Below, piece by piece: positions 43,496 to 53,211 of a DNA stretch of 64,000 nt. Location: NCBI RefSeq assembly GCF_003261175.1, contig NZ_QLNP01000062.1, positions 308,150 to 372,149 on the forward strand, written 5' to 3'. Made by a program: the position numbers and the translations under genes. Below the pieces are notes generated by a model, which had not been told where the DNA came from, searched no databases, and saw nothing but the letters and a program-made list of their open reading frames with translations. This stretch comes from Arthrobacter globiformis (lineage in GTDB: Bacteria > Actinomycetota > Actinomycetes > Actinomycetales > Micrococcaceae). Position 1 is the first letter of the stretch. The number at the start of each line of letters is the position of its first letter.

Positions 43496-45061
43496 TTGCT
43501 GGCACGATGGAAGTCTGGGCTGGAGCGCTGGAAGTCCGCCAACCTCCGGTCCCAGCTGGTGGCCATCATGATGGCCCTCCTGCTGGTGGCCCTGGCGGTG
43601 ACCGGGGCCGGCACCCTGACGCTGCTGCGCACATACCTTGAGGGCCAGGTGGACGACAAGCTCGGGGCCGCCGTCGAATCCATCCAGGAACAACGGTCCT
43701 TCAGCCAGCTCCTCGTGCCAAACCCCGTCGTTCCCACGGATTACTCCGTGGTGGTGTACTACCCGGGCGGCCAGGGCCGGCGGCTCGGCGGCACGGAGAT
43801 TCACCGTCCCGCCATCGATACCATTTCCGTGGAGGAGGCCCGCGATCGCGGGCTGGAGCCGTACCAGGTCCGCGGCAAGGACGGGGCGAACTGGCGCGTG
43901 GTAGCCGTCAGCATCGTGGACAGCAACCAGCAGAGGTCAGTGCTGGTCATCGGGCTGCCGCTGTCGTCAGTGGATGAGGTACTGCGCCATGCCACCCTGG
44001 TTGTGGTGGGCGCGGGGCTGTTGGCCCTCATCCTGGCTTTCTTCATCGCCAACTGGACAGTGACCCGGTCCTTCCGGCCGCTGGCCAGGGTGGAAAAGAC
44101 CGCCGCGGCCATCGCCGCCGGCGACCTCTCCCGCCGCGTCGACGTAGAGAATCCGACGACGGAGGTCGGCCGCTTGGGCCAGTCATTGAACGCCATGCTC
44201 GCCCACATCGAGGCAGCGTTCGCGGCACGGATGGCCTCCGAGGACCGGATGCGCCGGTTTGCCGCAGACGCCTCGCACGAGCTGCGCACCCCGCTGGTGA
44301 CGATCCGGGGTTACTCGGAGCTGTACCGGCACGGCGCGCTGCAGTCGCAAGAGGATGTGGCCAACGCCATGGGCCGGATCGAGAGTGAAGCCAAACGGAT
44401 GGGGTCCATGGTGGAGGACCTGCTGCTGCTGGCACGCCTCGATGAGCAGCGTCCGCTGCAGCGCAAGCCCATCGACCTGCAGCTGCTCGCACACGACGCC
44501 GTGGTTGACACGCAGGCCAGTGCAAGGACGCGGGTTATCACCCTGACCGGCCTTCACGGCGGAAGCGCCGGGCCGGCACCGGTGCTGGGCGATGAAGCAA
44601 AGCTCCGCCAGGTCATCGGCAATCTGGTGGGCAACGCGCTGCGCTACACGCCGGAGGGAACACCCATCGAAATCGCGGTGGGCGTCCGGCAGCGCGACGC
44701 CGGTTCAGCAGAGGCGGTCCTCGAGGTCCGGGACCACGGGCCCGGAATCTCCGACACCGAAGCCACCAAGGTCTTCGAGCGCTTCTACCGGGCCGATACC
44801 TCCCGTACCCGGGATACGGGCGGCAGTGGCCTCGGCCTGGCGATCGTGGCCGCCATTATCGGCTCGCACGGCGGCTCCGTCCGGGTGGAGGGTACCGACG
44901 GAGGCGGCGCAACACTCGTGGTCAGCCTCCCCCTCCGGGAGGACTCCCCCGACGAGGAAGGCATCGAAGCGGACAGCATCGGGACGTTCTCGGACAGTAC
45001 GGCCGGAGACGGTGCTGCCGCCGGGAAACGGGTCGCCGGCGGGAACCGTTTATCCACATAG
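43496..45061 (+). CDS. membrane sensor histidine kinase
   Basis: A 521-residue kinase: first membrane helix at about residues 20-42, an extracytoplasmic sensor domain of about 115 residues, second helix (VVVGAGLLALILAFFIANWT), HAMP, the H-box ASHELRTPLVTIRGYSELY with phospho-His near 261, N-box GNLVGNALRYTPEG, and G-boxes DHGPGI and GGSGLGLAIVAA. It starts at TTG 43496, two bases after the regulator stop. The C-terminal 40 residues are a Glu/Gly-rich tail. It is followed 127 bp later by a WXG100 gene. The signal is unknown. Confidence 0.93.
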   Translation: MLARWKSGLERWKSANLRSQLVAIMMALLLVALAVTGAGTLTLLRTYLEGQVDDKLGAAVESIQEQRSFSQLLVPNPVVPTDYSVVVYYPGGQGRRLGGTEIHRPAIDTISVEEARDRGLEPYQVRGKDGANWRVVAVSIVDSNQQRSVLVIGLPLSSVDEVLRHATLVVVGAGLLALILAFFIANWTVTRSFRPLARVEKTAAAIAAGDLSRRVDVENPTTEVGRLGQSLNAMLAHIEAAFAARMASEDRMRRFAADASHELRTPLVTIRGYSELYRHGALQSQEDVANAMGRIESEAKRMGSMVEDLLLLARLDEQRPLQRKPIDLQLLAHDAVVDTQASARTRVITLTGLHGGSAGPAPVLGDEAKLRQVIGNLVGNALRYTPEGTPIEIAVGVRQRDAGSAEAVLEVRDHGPGISDTEATKVFERFYRADTSRTRDTGGSGLGLAIVAAIIGSHGGSVRVEGTDGGGATLVVSLPLREDSPDEEGIEADSIGTFSDSTAGDGAAAGKRVAGGNRLST

Positions 45062-45110
45062 CGGAGCCCGCTGTGGCAGCGCCTGCCGGCGGGTTCATAG
45101 GCTCGACCTA

Positions 45111-45133
45111 GCGGACCGGAATGGCCGGTCCGC
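45111..45133. terminator. hairpin after the histidine kinase gene
   Basis: Perfect 9-bp arms GCGGACCGG (45111-45119) and CCGGTCCGC (45125-45133), 5-base loop. It lies between the kinase stop and the WXG100 gene; it has no T-run and could be a terminator or part of the WXG100 leader. Confidence 0.45.
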
Positions 45134-45188
45134 CAACCATTGCGACTGTCCTTCCGGGGCAGTCCCCAAAGATGTCGAGAGGCCCGTC

Positions 45189-45476
45189 ATGAGCATCATT
45201 TCCGTCGATACCGACCTACTGCAGGTGAAATCCGCCAACGTCAAGGCGACCGTTGACCGGATCAGCGCCGACGTCCAGGCGATGAAGCACGGGCTGGATG
45301 AACTGCAGGCCACGTGGCGCGGCTCGGCTGCCACCAACTTCCAGGCGCTTGTTGCCGAGTGGACGCTGACGCAGGGCAAGGTCGAGGCCTCCCTCGCCTC
45401 CATCAATCTGGCCTTGTCGTCGGCTGCGGACACTTATGCGCAAGCGGAACAGGGCAACGCGCAACGCTTCAGCTGA
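45189..45476 (+). CDS. WXG100 family protein (ESAT-6-like), orphan
   Basis: A 95-residue helical-hairpin protein with the W-x-G motif TWRG at residues 43-45, at the centre as usual, and predicted helices on both sides (LLQVKSANVKATVDRISADV and LVAEWTLTQGKVEASLASIN). Such proteins are exported by the ESX/type VII system as dimers. No EccC-type ATPase or partner WXG100 gene is in the window. No clear C-terminal YxxxD/E signal is seen. It lies directly downstream of the two-component system. Confidence 0.88.
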   Translation: MSIISVDTDLLQVKSANVKATVDRISADVQAMKHGLDELQATWRGSAATNFQALVAEWTLTQGKVEASLASINLALSSAADTYAQAEQGNAQRFS

Positions 45477-45504
45477 CGCCTACGGCCAGTCACCCGCGGC
45501 CGGG

Positions 45505-45583
45505 CTCAGGCTTCGGCGGCAGCTTAGGTTTGGGGCACCTCAGGCTTGCGGGCAGCTCAGCTTGGGGCAACTCAGGCTTCAGG
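45505..45583. repeat. imperfect 32-34-bp tandem repeat
   Basis: CTCAGGCTT recurs at 45505, 45539 and 45571, each followed by a related GGCAGCT-AG--TTGGGGCA- sequence in the first two copies. The third copy runs into the 3' end of the RNase H gene and supplies its stop codon. Confidence 0.6.
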
Positions 45584-46648
45584 TGTGCCCTGGTGGAACC
45601 GCAGGCGCCACTGTTCGCCGTCCAGGACCCACAGTGAGCTCCGCAGGGCTGAGCCGGCGCGGGAGTAGCTGCGGTACGTCAGCAGGACTGTGTCCGTGCC
45701 GATCCGGTCGGCGCTGAGCACGTCCAGATCGACTGGACCGGCCGGGCTTTCCTCGAGGGACATCATCATGGCGTCGCGCGTCCAGAGGCGTCCGGCTGTC
45801 CCGATTTCCATGAAGTCAGGGTGCAGCAGCTGACCCGTCCGCCCGATGTCGCTGCGGACATCCGGTCGGAGGAGCTCGCGTTCCAGGGCCTCAACCATTT
45901 CTTCCGGCGTTGTGGCCTCCGGCGCTTCTGCGAACGCATCGGCGCCCAGTTCGTCGGCGCCCAGTTCGCTGAAGAGATCAGGCTCGTCGGATTCGAAGAG
46001 CGCCGGGGCTTCGGACTCCGGGCGGACTCTGGTGCCGGCCTCTGCGCGGGCGGGAGCGCCGGCCCCTGCCCGAGCCGTTGTGCCGGCCGCGCGGCGGGCA
46101 GGTGTTTCGGATTCAAACAGCGAAGGGATGCCGCCCTCGCCGCGGCCCTCCTTGACGGCCCGCCGGCCGGCTGCCGGTTCGGCGTCGGGGAACCCCGGAC
46201 CCGAGCGGGCGGCAACGCCCTGCTGGTAGGCAATTGCCACGGCCCTGGCGCGCTCGTCGGCGGCTTCGTTCAGCTCGTGCCCCGCGTGGCCCTTGACCCA
46301 TTCGAACCTGTACTTCCGCCCGGCGAGCTCCCGGTCGATGTCCTTGAGGATGTCCACGTTCAGCACGGGTTTGCCGTCCGCCTTGCGCCACCCTTTGCGC
46401 TTCCATCCCGGCATCCACTTCGTCACGGAGTTGATGACGTACTGGCTGTCACAAAGTATGTGCAGGTCCTCGTCCGGGAGGTGTGCGGTGGAGCGGAAGA
46501 GGTCCAGGACGGCCATCAGCTCACCCTGGTTATTGGTGCCGTGCGGCCAGCCGCCGGCCCGCCAGCAGTCGTCGTTCACGTACCAGGCCCACCCCGCGGG
46601 ACCCGGGTTTCCCAATGCCGAACCGTCGGCTGCTGCAGTAATCGTCAC
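45572..46648 (-). CDS. RNase HI fused to a C-terminal NTF2-like domain
   Basis: A 358-residue two-domain protein. Residues 1-140 are a complete RNase HI with the catalytic residues Asp8 (AADGSALGNP), Glu43 (NNQGELMAV), Asp67 (CDSQYVIN) and Asp131 (ELNEAADERA). A disordered Ala/Glu/Arg linker (about 141-247) holds three similar short motifs, SLFES, ALFES and DLFSE. Residues 248-358 form a DUF4440/SnoaL-like domain (HPDFMEIGTAGRLWTRD). RNase HI removes RNA from RNA:DNA hybrids; the extra domain's role is unknown. The start is GTG at 46648. Confidence 0.87.
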   Translation of the reverse strand: MTITAAADGSALGNPGPAGWAWYVNDDCWRAGGWPHGTNNQGELMAVLDLFRSTAHLPDEDLHILCDSQYVINSVTKWMPGWKRKGWRKADGKPVLNVDILKDIDRELAGRKYRFEWVKGHAGHELNEAADERARAVAIAYQQGVAARSGPGFPDAEPAAGRRAVKEGRGEGGIPSLFESETPARRAAGTTARAGAGAPARAEAGTRVRPESEAPALFESDEPDLFSELGADELGADAFAEAPEATTPEEMVEALERELLRPDVRSDIGRTGQLLHPDFMEIGTAGRLWTRDAMMMSLEESPAGPVDLDVLSADRIGTDTVLLTYRSYSRAGSALRSSLWVLDGEQWRLRFHQGTPEA

Positions 46649-46694
46649 CGAACCATCCTGCCAGACTGCACGGACAAAAATGCGCAGACAAAAA

Positions 46695-46724
46695 GTGCGG
46701 CCCCCTCCGTGGAGGGGGCCGCAC
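46695..46724 (-). terminator. rho-independent terminator of groEL
   Basis: Perfect 14-bp arms GTGCGGCCCCCTCC (46695-46708) and GGAGGGGGCCGCAC (46711-46724) with a two-base loop, followed on the minus strand by TTTTTG. It lies 28 bp after the groEL stop at 46753. Confidence 0.9.
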
Positions 46725-46752
46725 TCGTTAGCCAGCTGGGAGCAGCGGGAGG

Positions 46753-48522
<1,770 letters not shown>

Positions 48523-48576
48523 CTACCGGGGTAGTGCCGGCCTGAACCGGTAGACCCTTTAGCAGTCGGCACGATG

Positions 48577-48619
48577 GAGTGCTAATCAATAATTAGCACT
48601 CCCCCGGGGAGAGTGCAAG
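48577..48619 (-). promoter_or_regulatory. CIRCE (HrcA operator) with an extra half-site
   Basis: TTAGCACTC (48593-48601), 9-bp spacer, then GAGTGCAAG (48611-48619) form a CIRCE element with two mismatches in the second arm. A third, perfect half-site GAGTGCTAA lies at 48577-48585, giving a second inverted repeat with a 7-bp spacer. On the minus strand a -35 TTGCAC falls in the outer arm, so HrcA binding would block the groEL promoter. Confidence 0.85.
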
Positions 48620-48669
48620 CAGATGTGCTTGTTAATCCCGCGAACGGGGAGAGTATTCGCTCCCAGCGA

Positions 48670-49956
48670 TCAGCCGGCGGACCTGCCAGCGGCCTCGCTT
48701 CCCGTGAGCTTGGCTTTGTTGTCGGCTCCGTAGGTGAACACCATGTACCTTGCGGCAGTGACGTCTCCGTTCGCATCGAAGCGGACGGGGCCAGACTCGC
48801 CGTCGTAGTCAATGGCCTTCCCGTCCCGGATGGCGGCAAGGCAGTCCTTGTATGTCGAGCAGACAGCCGGCTGGCCGGACGGCGAGGCGGACGCCCGCCT
48901 GCCGGAAGTGCCGCCGGAGACGGAGATCAGCGTACCGGCGATGGAGGACCCGGCGTCGTCCTCCGCCGCAGCGGCGGCCAGTGCCGCCAGATTCACGGCG
49001 TCGTAGCTCTCGGCCGCGAACGTCGTGTCCTTGAGGCCCGCATCGATGGCCACGAGTTCAGCCTGGAAGTGCGCCGAGGGGAAGACTCCGGGCACCAGGG
49101 CGCGCGCCCCCTCCAGCGACTTTGATCCGAGGGCGGACCCGTACTGCCTGAAGGCGGCGTCGCCCAGGATAAGTTTGTTGCCCGGCAGTCCGGCGTTGGT
49201 GAGCTCGGCGATGGCGCCCTGCGCGCCGTCCCGGGCTAGAACGACGACGGCGTCCGGCGCCGCGTCGCGGGCGGCGGCAGCAGACTTCTGTGCCTCGCCC
49301 GCCTTGAAGCCGGAGACGGTGACCGAGTCCAGCCCGCTGGCCTTGGCGGAGGCGGACACTGCCGCAGACACGGCCTGGCCGTAGGTGCCGTCCTCGTAGA
49401 CCACCGCCAGGCGCTCTGCTCCGGCGTCCCTGGCGAGTTTCACCATGACGGGAGCCTGTGCGATGTCAGCCGCCGCCGTGCGGAAGTAGTAGCCCCCGCT
49501 CTTGTAACTGCTGAGTTCCGGAGCCGTGTTGGCGGGAGAGATGAGTGTGATCCTGGCCTTGGACAGCACATCGATGGCGGCGGGGGCCCGGCTGGAGTCG
49601 GTGGGACCGATCACAACGTCCGCTTTCGCATCGACGAGTTTTCGGGCCTGCGCAGCGGTGTCGCCCCCGGTGGTTGCGGGCAGCAGCTCCACGGGCCGGC
49701 CCTTGTGCCCGCCAGCTGCGTTGATCTCCTGGATGGCGAGCTTGGCGGCGGCCAGCTGGGCGGCGTTCAGGAAGGACTGCGGTCCGGTGTTGTCGAGGAT
49801 CAGCCCGATCCGCAGGGTCCCGTCGCCGCTCGCTTCAACCGAAGCCGTCCGGGCGTTGTCCCCGGACCCGGAGCAGGCGCTGAGTGCGAGCGCAGCGGCG
49901 GCACACCAGACGGCGGTGCCCCAGACGGCACAAACCCCGAGACCTGGGCGTGCCAC
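48670..49956 (-). CDS. substrate-binding lipoprotein of the LivK/branched-chain amino acid type
   Basis: A 428-residue family-6 periplasmic-binding protein. The N-terminus is a signal peptide with lipobox LSAC, then a short linker and the fold start LRIGLILDNTGPQSFLNAAQ, with VDAKADVVIGPTDSS and RITLISPANTAPELS. A Ser/Ala-rich insertion lies before the last segment. No permease or ATPase genes adjoin it, so it is an orphan receptor or partner of a distant transporter. The start is GTG at 49956, sharing one base with the stop of the cold-shock gene (TAGTG). Confidence 0.85.
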   Translation of the reverse strand: MARPGLGVCAVWGTAVWCAAAALALSACSGSGDNARTASVEASGDGTLRIGLILDNTGPQSFLNAAQLAAAKLAIQEINAAGGHKGRPVELLPATTGGDTAAQARKLVDAKADVVIGPTDSSRAPAAIDVLSKARITLISPANTAPELSSYKSGGYYFRTAAADIAQAPVMVKLARDAGAERLAVVYEDGTYGQAVSAAVSASAKASGLDSVTVSGFKAGEAQKSAAAARDAAPDAVVVLARDGAQGAIAELTNAGLPGNKLILGDAAFRQYGSALGSKSLEGARALVPGVFPSAHFQAELVAIDAGLKDTTFAAESYDAVNLAALAAAAAEDDAGSSIAGTLISVSGGTSGRRASASPSGQPAVCSTYKDCLAAIRDGKAIDYDGESGPVRFDANGDVTAARYMVFTYGADNKAKLTGSEAAGRSAG

Positions 49957-50159
49957 TAGACGGGCCGGACCTTTTCGGCCTGCGGACCCTTTTCGCCTTC
50001 GCCCACTTCCAGCTCCACGCGCTGACCCTCATCCAGCGCGCGGAATCCGTCGGTCTGGATGGCCGACCAGTGCACGAAAACGTCGTCGCCGGAATCGTCA
50101 ACGGTGATGAAGCCGTAGCCCTTTTCCGCGTTGAACCACTTCACGGTTCCCAATGCCAT
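49956..50159 (-). CDS. cold-shock protein, CspA family
   Basis: A 67-residue single-domain cold-shock protein ([20 protein letters not shown]) with RNP1 KGYGFI and RNP2 VFVHW. ATG at 50159 is chosen, giving the standard length. It is an RNA chaperone. Its stop shares a base with the lipoprotein gene start, and the upstream leader is about 155 bp, with no gene. Confidence 0.95.
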   Translation of the reverse strand: MALGTVKWFNAEKGYGFITVDDSGDDVFVHWSAIQTDGFRALDEGQRVELEVGEGEKGPQAEKVRPV

Positions 50160-50317
50160 GATCCCCACACTTTCAGCCTGCTTCCGTAAGGCCCACGTCG
50201 ATGTGTGCCGTGAATTACGCCTTGAAGCCTGCCATCACTCTATCGAGTCATGCCCGAGGAGGCGCAGGCCAGCGGCCCGGCGCGGAGGCAATAGTTATTC
50301 AGGCGTAACCGGAATGG

Positions 50318-50956
50318 CTACTCGTAGCCGGGGCCCAGCACCACTGCAACTGGCGTGGGGAAGTCCGCACTCTCCACCAGCGCAGGAATGTTCAGCAACT
50401 CACCGAGCGCTTCGGCGCTGGCGCGGTGGGCAGCGTCCGAGTAGAAGATCACCGACTGCTGCTGCGGGGCGCCCTGCCAGTTCGCCACCTCACCGAGCAC
50501 CCAGCCATCGGACTTGACCGTGGCACCTACCCGTCCGGCCAGTCCGGAGGTCAGCGTTCCGTTGAAAATGGCGACCGGCTGCGACTTGTCCACAGCTGCG
50601 GGGGCAATGGTTTCCGAGGTGGCGGGCTCCAGTGCGGAGGGCGACGCCGGTTCGGAGGCGGACGCCGAGGCCGAGGGGGTGGCGCTGGGCGTCGCACTTG
50701 CGGAGGGCGTCGCCGTGGGGCTGGCCGGCGCCGTTGACGTGTCGGCCGCGGCGGCGGGCGGCGGCGTGAGGGCGGGCTGGAACCCCAGCTGCGGCAGCAG
50801 GAGGAAAGCAACCAGGCCGACGGCGAGCGCCGCGATTCCCGCGGAAAGAATCGGCCACAACTTCGGGCGCGACGGCGCGGACGCAGCGCGGTGTACGCCC
50901 TGCCGGGAGGAGACCTCAGGCACCCTGTCGAATTCGTCCCGAGCAAAATTAGTCAT
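50318..50956 (-). CDS. LytR C-terminal-domain membrane protein
   Basis: A 212-residue protein: a cytoplasmic N-terminus, one membrane helix (ILSAGIAALAVGLVAFLLLP), a long Pro/Ala/Ser/Thr-rich linker with SATPSATPSAS repeats, and a C-terminal LytR_C domain (PVAIFNGTLTSGLAGRVGATV, ALVESADFPTPVAVVLGPGY). The domain family includes Mycobacterium tuberculosis VirR (Rv0431). It follows the DUF3263 gene by 49 bp, the same order as Rv0430-Rv0431. It probably acts at the cell envelope. Confidence 0.88.
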   Translation of the reverse strand: MTNFARDEFDRVPEVSSRQGVHRAASAPSRPKLWPILSAGIAALAVGLVAFLLLPQLGFQPALTPPPAAAADTSTAPASPTATPSASATPSATPSASASASEPASPSALEPATSETIAPAAVDKSQPVAIFNGTLTSGLAGRVGATVKSDGWVLGEVANWQGAPQQQSVIFYSDAAHRASAEALGELLNIPALVESADFPTPVAVVLGPGYE

Positions 50957-51005
50957 GGTGAAGAGGCGTCCTTGTTGGTTTTCGCCGGCAGTCCGGCACT
51001 AGCAG

Positions 51006-51392
51006 TTACGCGTCAGATCCAAGGCGGCGTGCAGTGCGGGCCCGCTGACGTGACGTACGTAGTCTACGCAATCTCTTCACGAGCATGGGGTCGTGGGCCA
51101 GCGCGTGCTCTGTATCGATCAGTGCGTTGAGGATCTGATAGTAGTGCGTCGCGGACAGGTTAAAGAGCTCCCGGATGGCCTGTTCCTTGGCGCCGGCGTA
51201 CTTCCACCACTGCCGTTCCAGGGCGAGAATCTGCTGCTCCCGCTCGCTCAGCGGCGAGTCCTTGAGCTTGAAGTCTTCCAGCAGTGAGCCGCTCCGTAGC
51301 CCGTGCCCCATCATTGAGTCCTGCTCAGAATCCGGCCCTGAACCCTGCCCCGAATCCCACTCCCTGAGACGGTCCTGCAACGGCTCGGCCAC
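51006..51392 (-). CDS. DUF3263 domain protein
   Basis: A 128-residue small protein. The segment [20 protein letters not shown] followed by [24 protein letters not shown] matches DUF3263, whose fold resembles a sigma-factor HTH region; DNA binding is a guess. The first 45 residues are a variable Gly/Ser/Asp-rich extension. GTG at 51392 has AGGAGAG upstream. It precedes the LytR_C gene, as in mycobacteria. Confidence 0.88.
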   Translation of the reverse strand: MAEPLQDRLREWDSGQGSGPDSEQDSMMGHGLRSGSLLEDFKLKDSPLSEREQQILALERQWWKYAGAKEQAIRELFNLSATHYYQILNALIDTEHALAHDPMLVKRLRRLRTSRQRARTARRLGSDA

Positions 51393-51531
51393 GGCGCTCT
51401 CCTTAGCTGAATCCGGTCAAAGTACCTCCCCTATGTTACGGAGGAATAACAGCGTTGTCATTTGCGCCCCGGCAGCACGGACCGCCCGTTCTACGGACAG
51501 GGCGGCAGGCTTCGGACAGCGATGCGGGAGA

Positions 51532-52335
51532 ATGGGCACCGTGACGGAACCTGAACCGCTCTTCGACCTGGAACCTGCAATGGCGGCCGGCCCGGACTTT
51601 GCGGAGCTTGCCAGACTCCCCTTCGGCGAACTGCTGGCAACCGACTGGGCCGAGGCCCTTGCCGGGGTGGAGGCCGAGTTGAGGTCCGTGCTGACTTTCC
51701 TCGCGGCCGAGGAGGCGGCCGGGGTGCGGGTGCTGCCGTCGGCGTCGAACGTCCTCCGGGCATTCCGGCAGCCGTTGAACGGGGTGCGAGTCCTGATTGT
51801 GGGACAGGACCCCTACCCCACCCCCGGACACGCTGTGGGGCTCGCCTTTTCCGTGGACGCCCGTACCCGGCCCATCCCGCGCAGCCTGGCCAACATCTAC
51901 AAGGAGCTTGCGTCGGACCTGGGCCTGCCGCCGCGGATCCACGGTGACCTCGGCGCCTGGGCGGACCAGGGCGTACTGCTGCTGAACCGGGTGCTGAGCG
52001 TGCGTGAGGGGGCTGCCGGGTCCCACCGCGGCAAGGGCTGGGAAACGATCACGACGGCGGCAGTGACCGCCGTCGTCGGCCGCCGGACACCGGAGGGAAC
52101 CGCCGCGCCGCTCGTAGCTGTGCTTTGGGGCAAGGACGCCGAGGGGGTCCGACAACTCCTGGGCGGCACCCCCGTGGTGGCCAGCGTCCACCCCAGCCCT
52201 CTGTCCGCCTCGCGCGGGTTCTTCGGCTCCCGGCCGTTCAGCCGCGCCAACGCGCTGCTGACAGAACAGGGCGCCGACCCCGTGGACTGGGAACTCCCCG
52301 CCGTCCCGCTCCTCAGTTCACGCGAGGGAGCTTAG
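51532..52335 (+). CDS. ung: uracil-DNA glycosylase
   Basis: A 267-residue family-1 UNG that removes uracil from DNA. The catalytic motif [13 protein letters not shown] holds the activating Asp93, and the DNA-intercalating loop [14 protein letters not shown] is near residue 219. The N-terminus is about 30 residues longer than usual and has an LFDLEP peptide. Both ATG 51532 and GTG 51541 are possible; GGGAG fits the GTG better in distance. The stop codon lies inside the iron box of the next gene. Confidence 0.95.
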   Translation: MGTVTEPEPLFDLEPAMAAGPDFAELARLPFGELLATDWAEALAGVEAELRSVLTFLAAEEAAGVRVLPSASNVLRAFRQPLNGVRVLIVGQDPYPTPGHAVGLAFSVDARTRPIPRSLANIYKELASDLGLPPRIHGDLGAWADQGVLLLNRVLSVREGAAGSHRGKGWETITTAAVTAVVGRRTPEGTAAPLVAVLWGKDAEGVRQLLGGTPVVASVHPSPLSASRGFFGSRPFSRANALLTEQGADPVDWELPAVPLLSSREGA

Positions 52336-52350
52336 GCTAGGCTTACCCGC
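52332..52350 (+). promoter_or_regulatory. IdeR/DtxR iron box
   Basis: The 19 bp just before the ATG at 52351 match the IdeR consensus TTAGGTTAGGCTAACCTAA at 14 of 19 positions, with the first five and the central TAGGCT conserved. It overlaps the ung stop codon. It implies iron repression of the siderophore-interacting protein gene by the DtxR-type protein at 34943-35638. Confidence 0.7.
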
Positions 52351-53190
52351 ATGACTTCCCTCCCGGCCGACACCACCGCCACCAAAAAATCCCGCCCACA
52401 GGTCACCCTGACTGTGCTTCGGCGGGAACAGCTTTCTGCTCACATGGTGCGGATCGTCGCGGGCGGCGCGGGGTTTGCTGATTACGTCAACAACGACTTC
52501 GTGGACCGGTACGTCAAGATCGTGTTTCCGCAGCCCGGGGTGGACTACCCCCAGCCCCTGGACCTTTGGGCCATCCGGGAGACCATGCCCCGGGAGCAGT
52601 GGCCGCACACCCGGACCTACACGGTCCGGTGGGTGGATACAGCCGCCGGCGAACTGGCCGTAGATTTCGTCGTCCACGGCGACGAAGGCCTGGCAGGCCC
52701 CTGGGCGGCCGCTTCCGAACCGGGCGACAGCCTCATCTTCACCGGCCCCGGAGGCGGTTACAACCCGGACCCGGCCGCAGACTGGTACCTGCTGGCCGCG
52801 GACGAGGCCGCTTTGCCGGCCGTGGCCGCCGTCATCGAGTCCCTTCCGGCGCACGCCAAGGGCCTGGCCTTTCTCGAGGTGGACTCCGACGCTGACGTCC
52901 AGCCGATCAACGCCCCGGCCGGTCTTGAGCTGGTCTGGCTGCAGCGCGGCGGCATCCCGGCCGGCGAGAGCAGCCAACTGGTGGACGCCGTGCGCACCGC
53001 CGCCTGGCCCCCCGGCCGGGTGGATGTTTTTGCGCACGGCGAGCGCGGCTACATGAAGGGCCTGCGGGAGGTGCTGTTCCGCGAGCGCGGCCTGGACCGC
53101 AGCCAGGTTTCACTGTCCGGCTACTGGGCCAAGGGCCGCGTCGAGGACGTCTTCCAGGCCGAGAAGAAGCTCCCGATCGGCAAGGTCTAA
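52351..53190 (+). CDS. siderophore-interacting FAD-dependent protein
   Basis: A 279-residue SIP-family ferric-siderophore reductase. The N-terminal FAD domain has the R-x-Y-T motif in HTRTYTVRW, and FTGPGGGYNPDPAADWYLLA precedes the NAD(P)H-binding domain, which ends SLSGYWAKGRVED. It releases iron from imported siderophores in the cytoplasm. The ATG directly follows an IdeR box, so its mRNA has little or no leader. Iron control links it to the regulator at 35 kb. Confidence 0.92.
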   Translation: MTSLPADTTATKKSRPQVTLTVLRREQLSAHMVRIVAGGAGFADYVNNDFVDRYVKIVFPQPGVDYPQPLDLWAIRETMPREQWPHTRTYTVRWVDTAAGELAVDFVVHGDEGLAGPWAAASEPGDSLIFTGPGGGYNPDPAADWYLLAADEAALPAVAAVIESLPAHAKGLAFLEVDSDADVQPINAPAGLELVWLQRGGIPAGESSQLVDAVRTAAWPPGRVDVFAHGERGYMKGLREVLFRERGLDRSQVSLSGYWAKGRVEDVFQAEKKLPIGKV

Positions 53191-53211
53191 CGCCCGGAAG
53201 ATCCATCAGGC

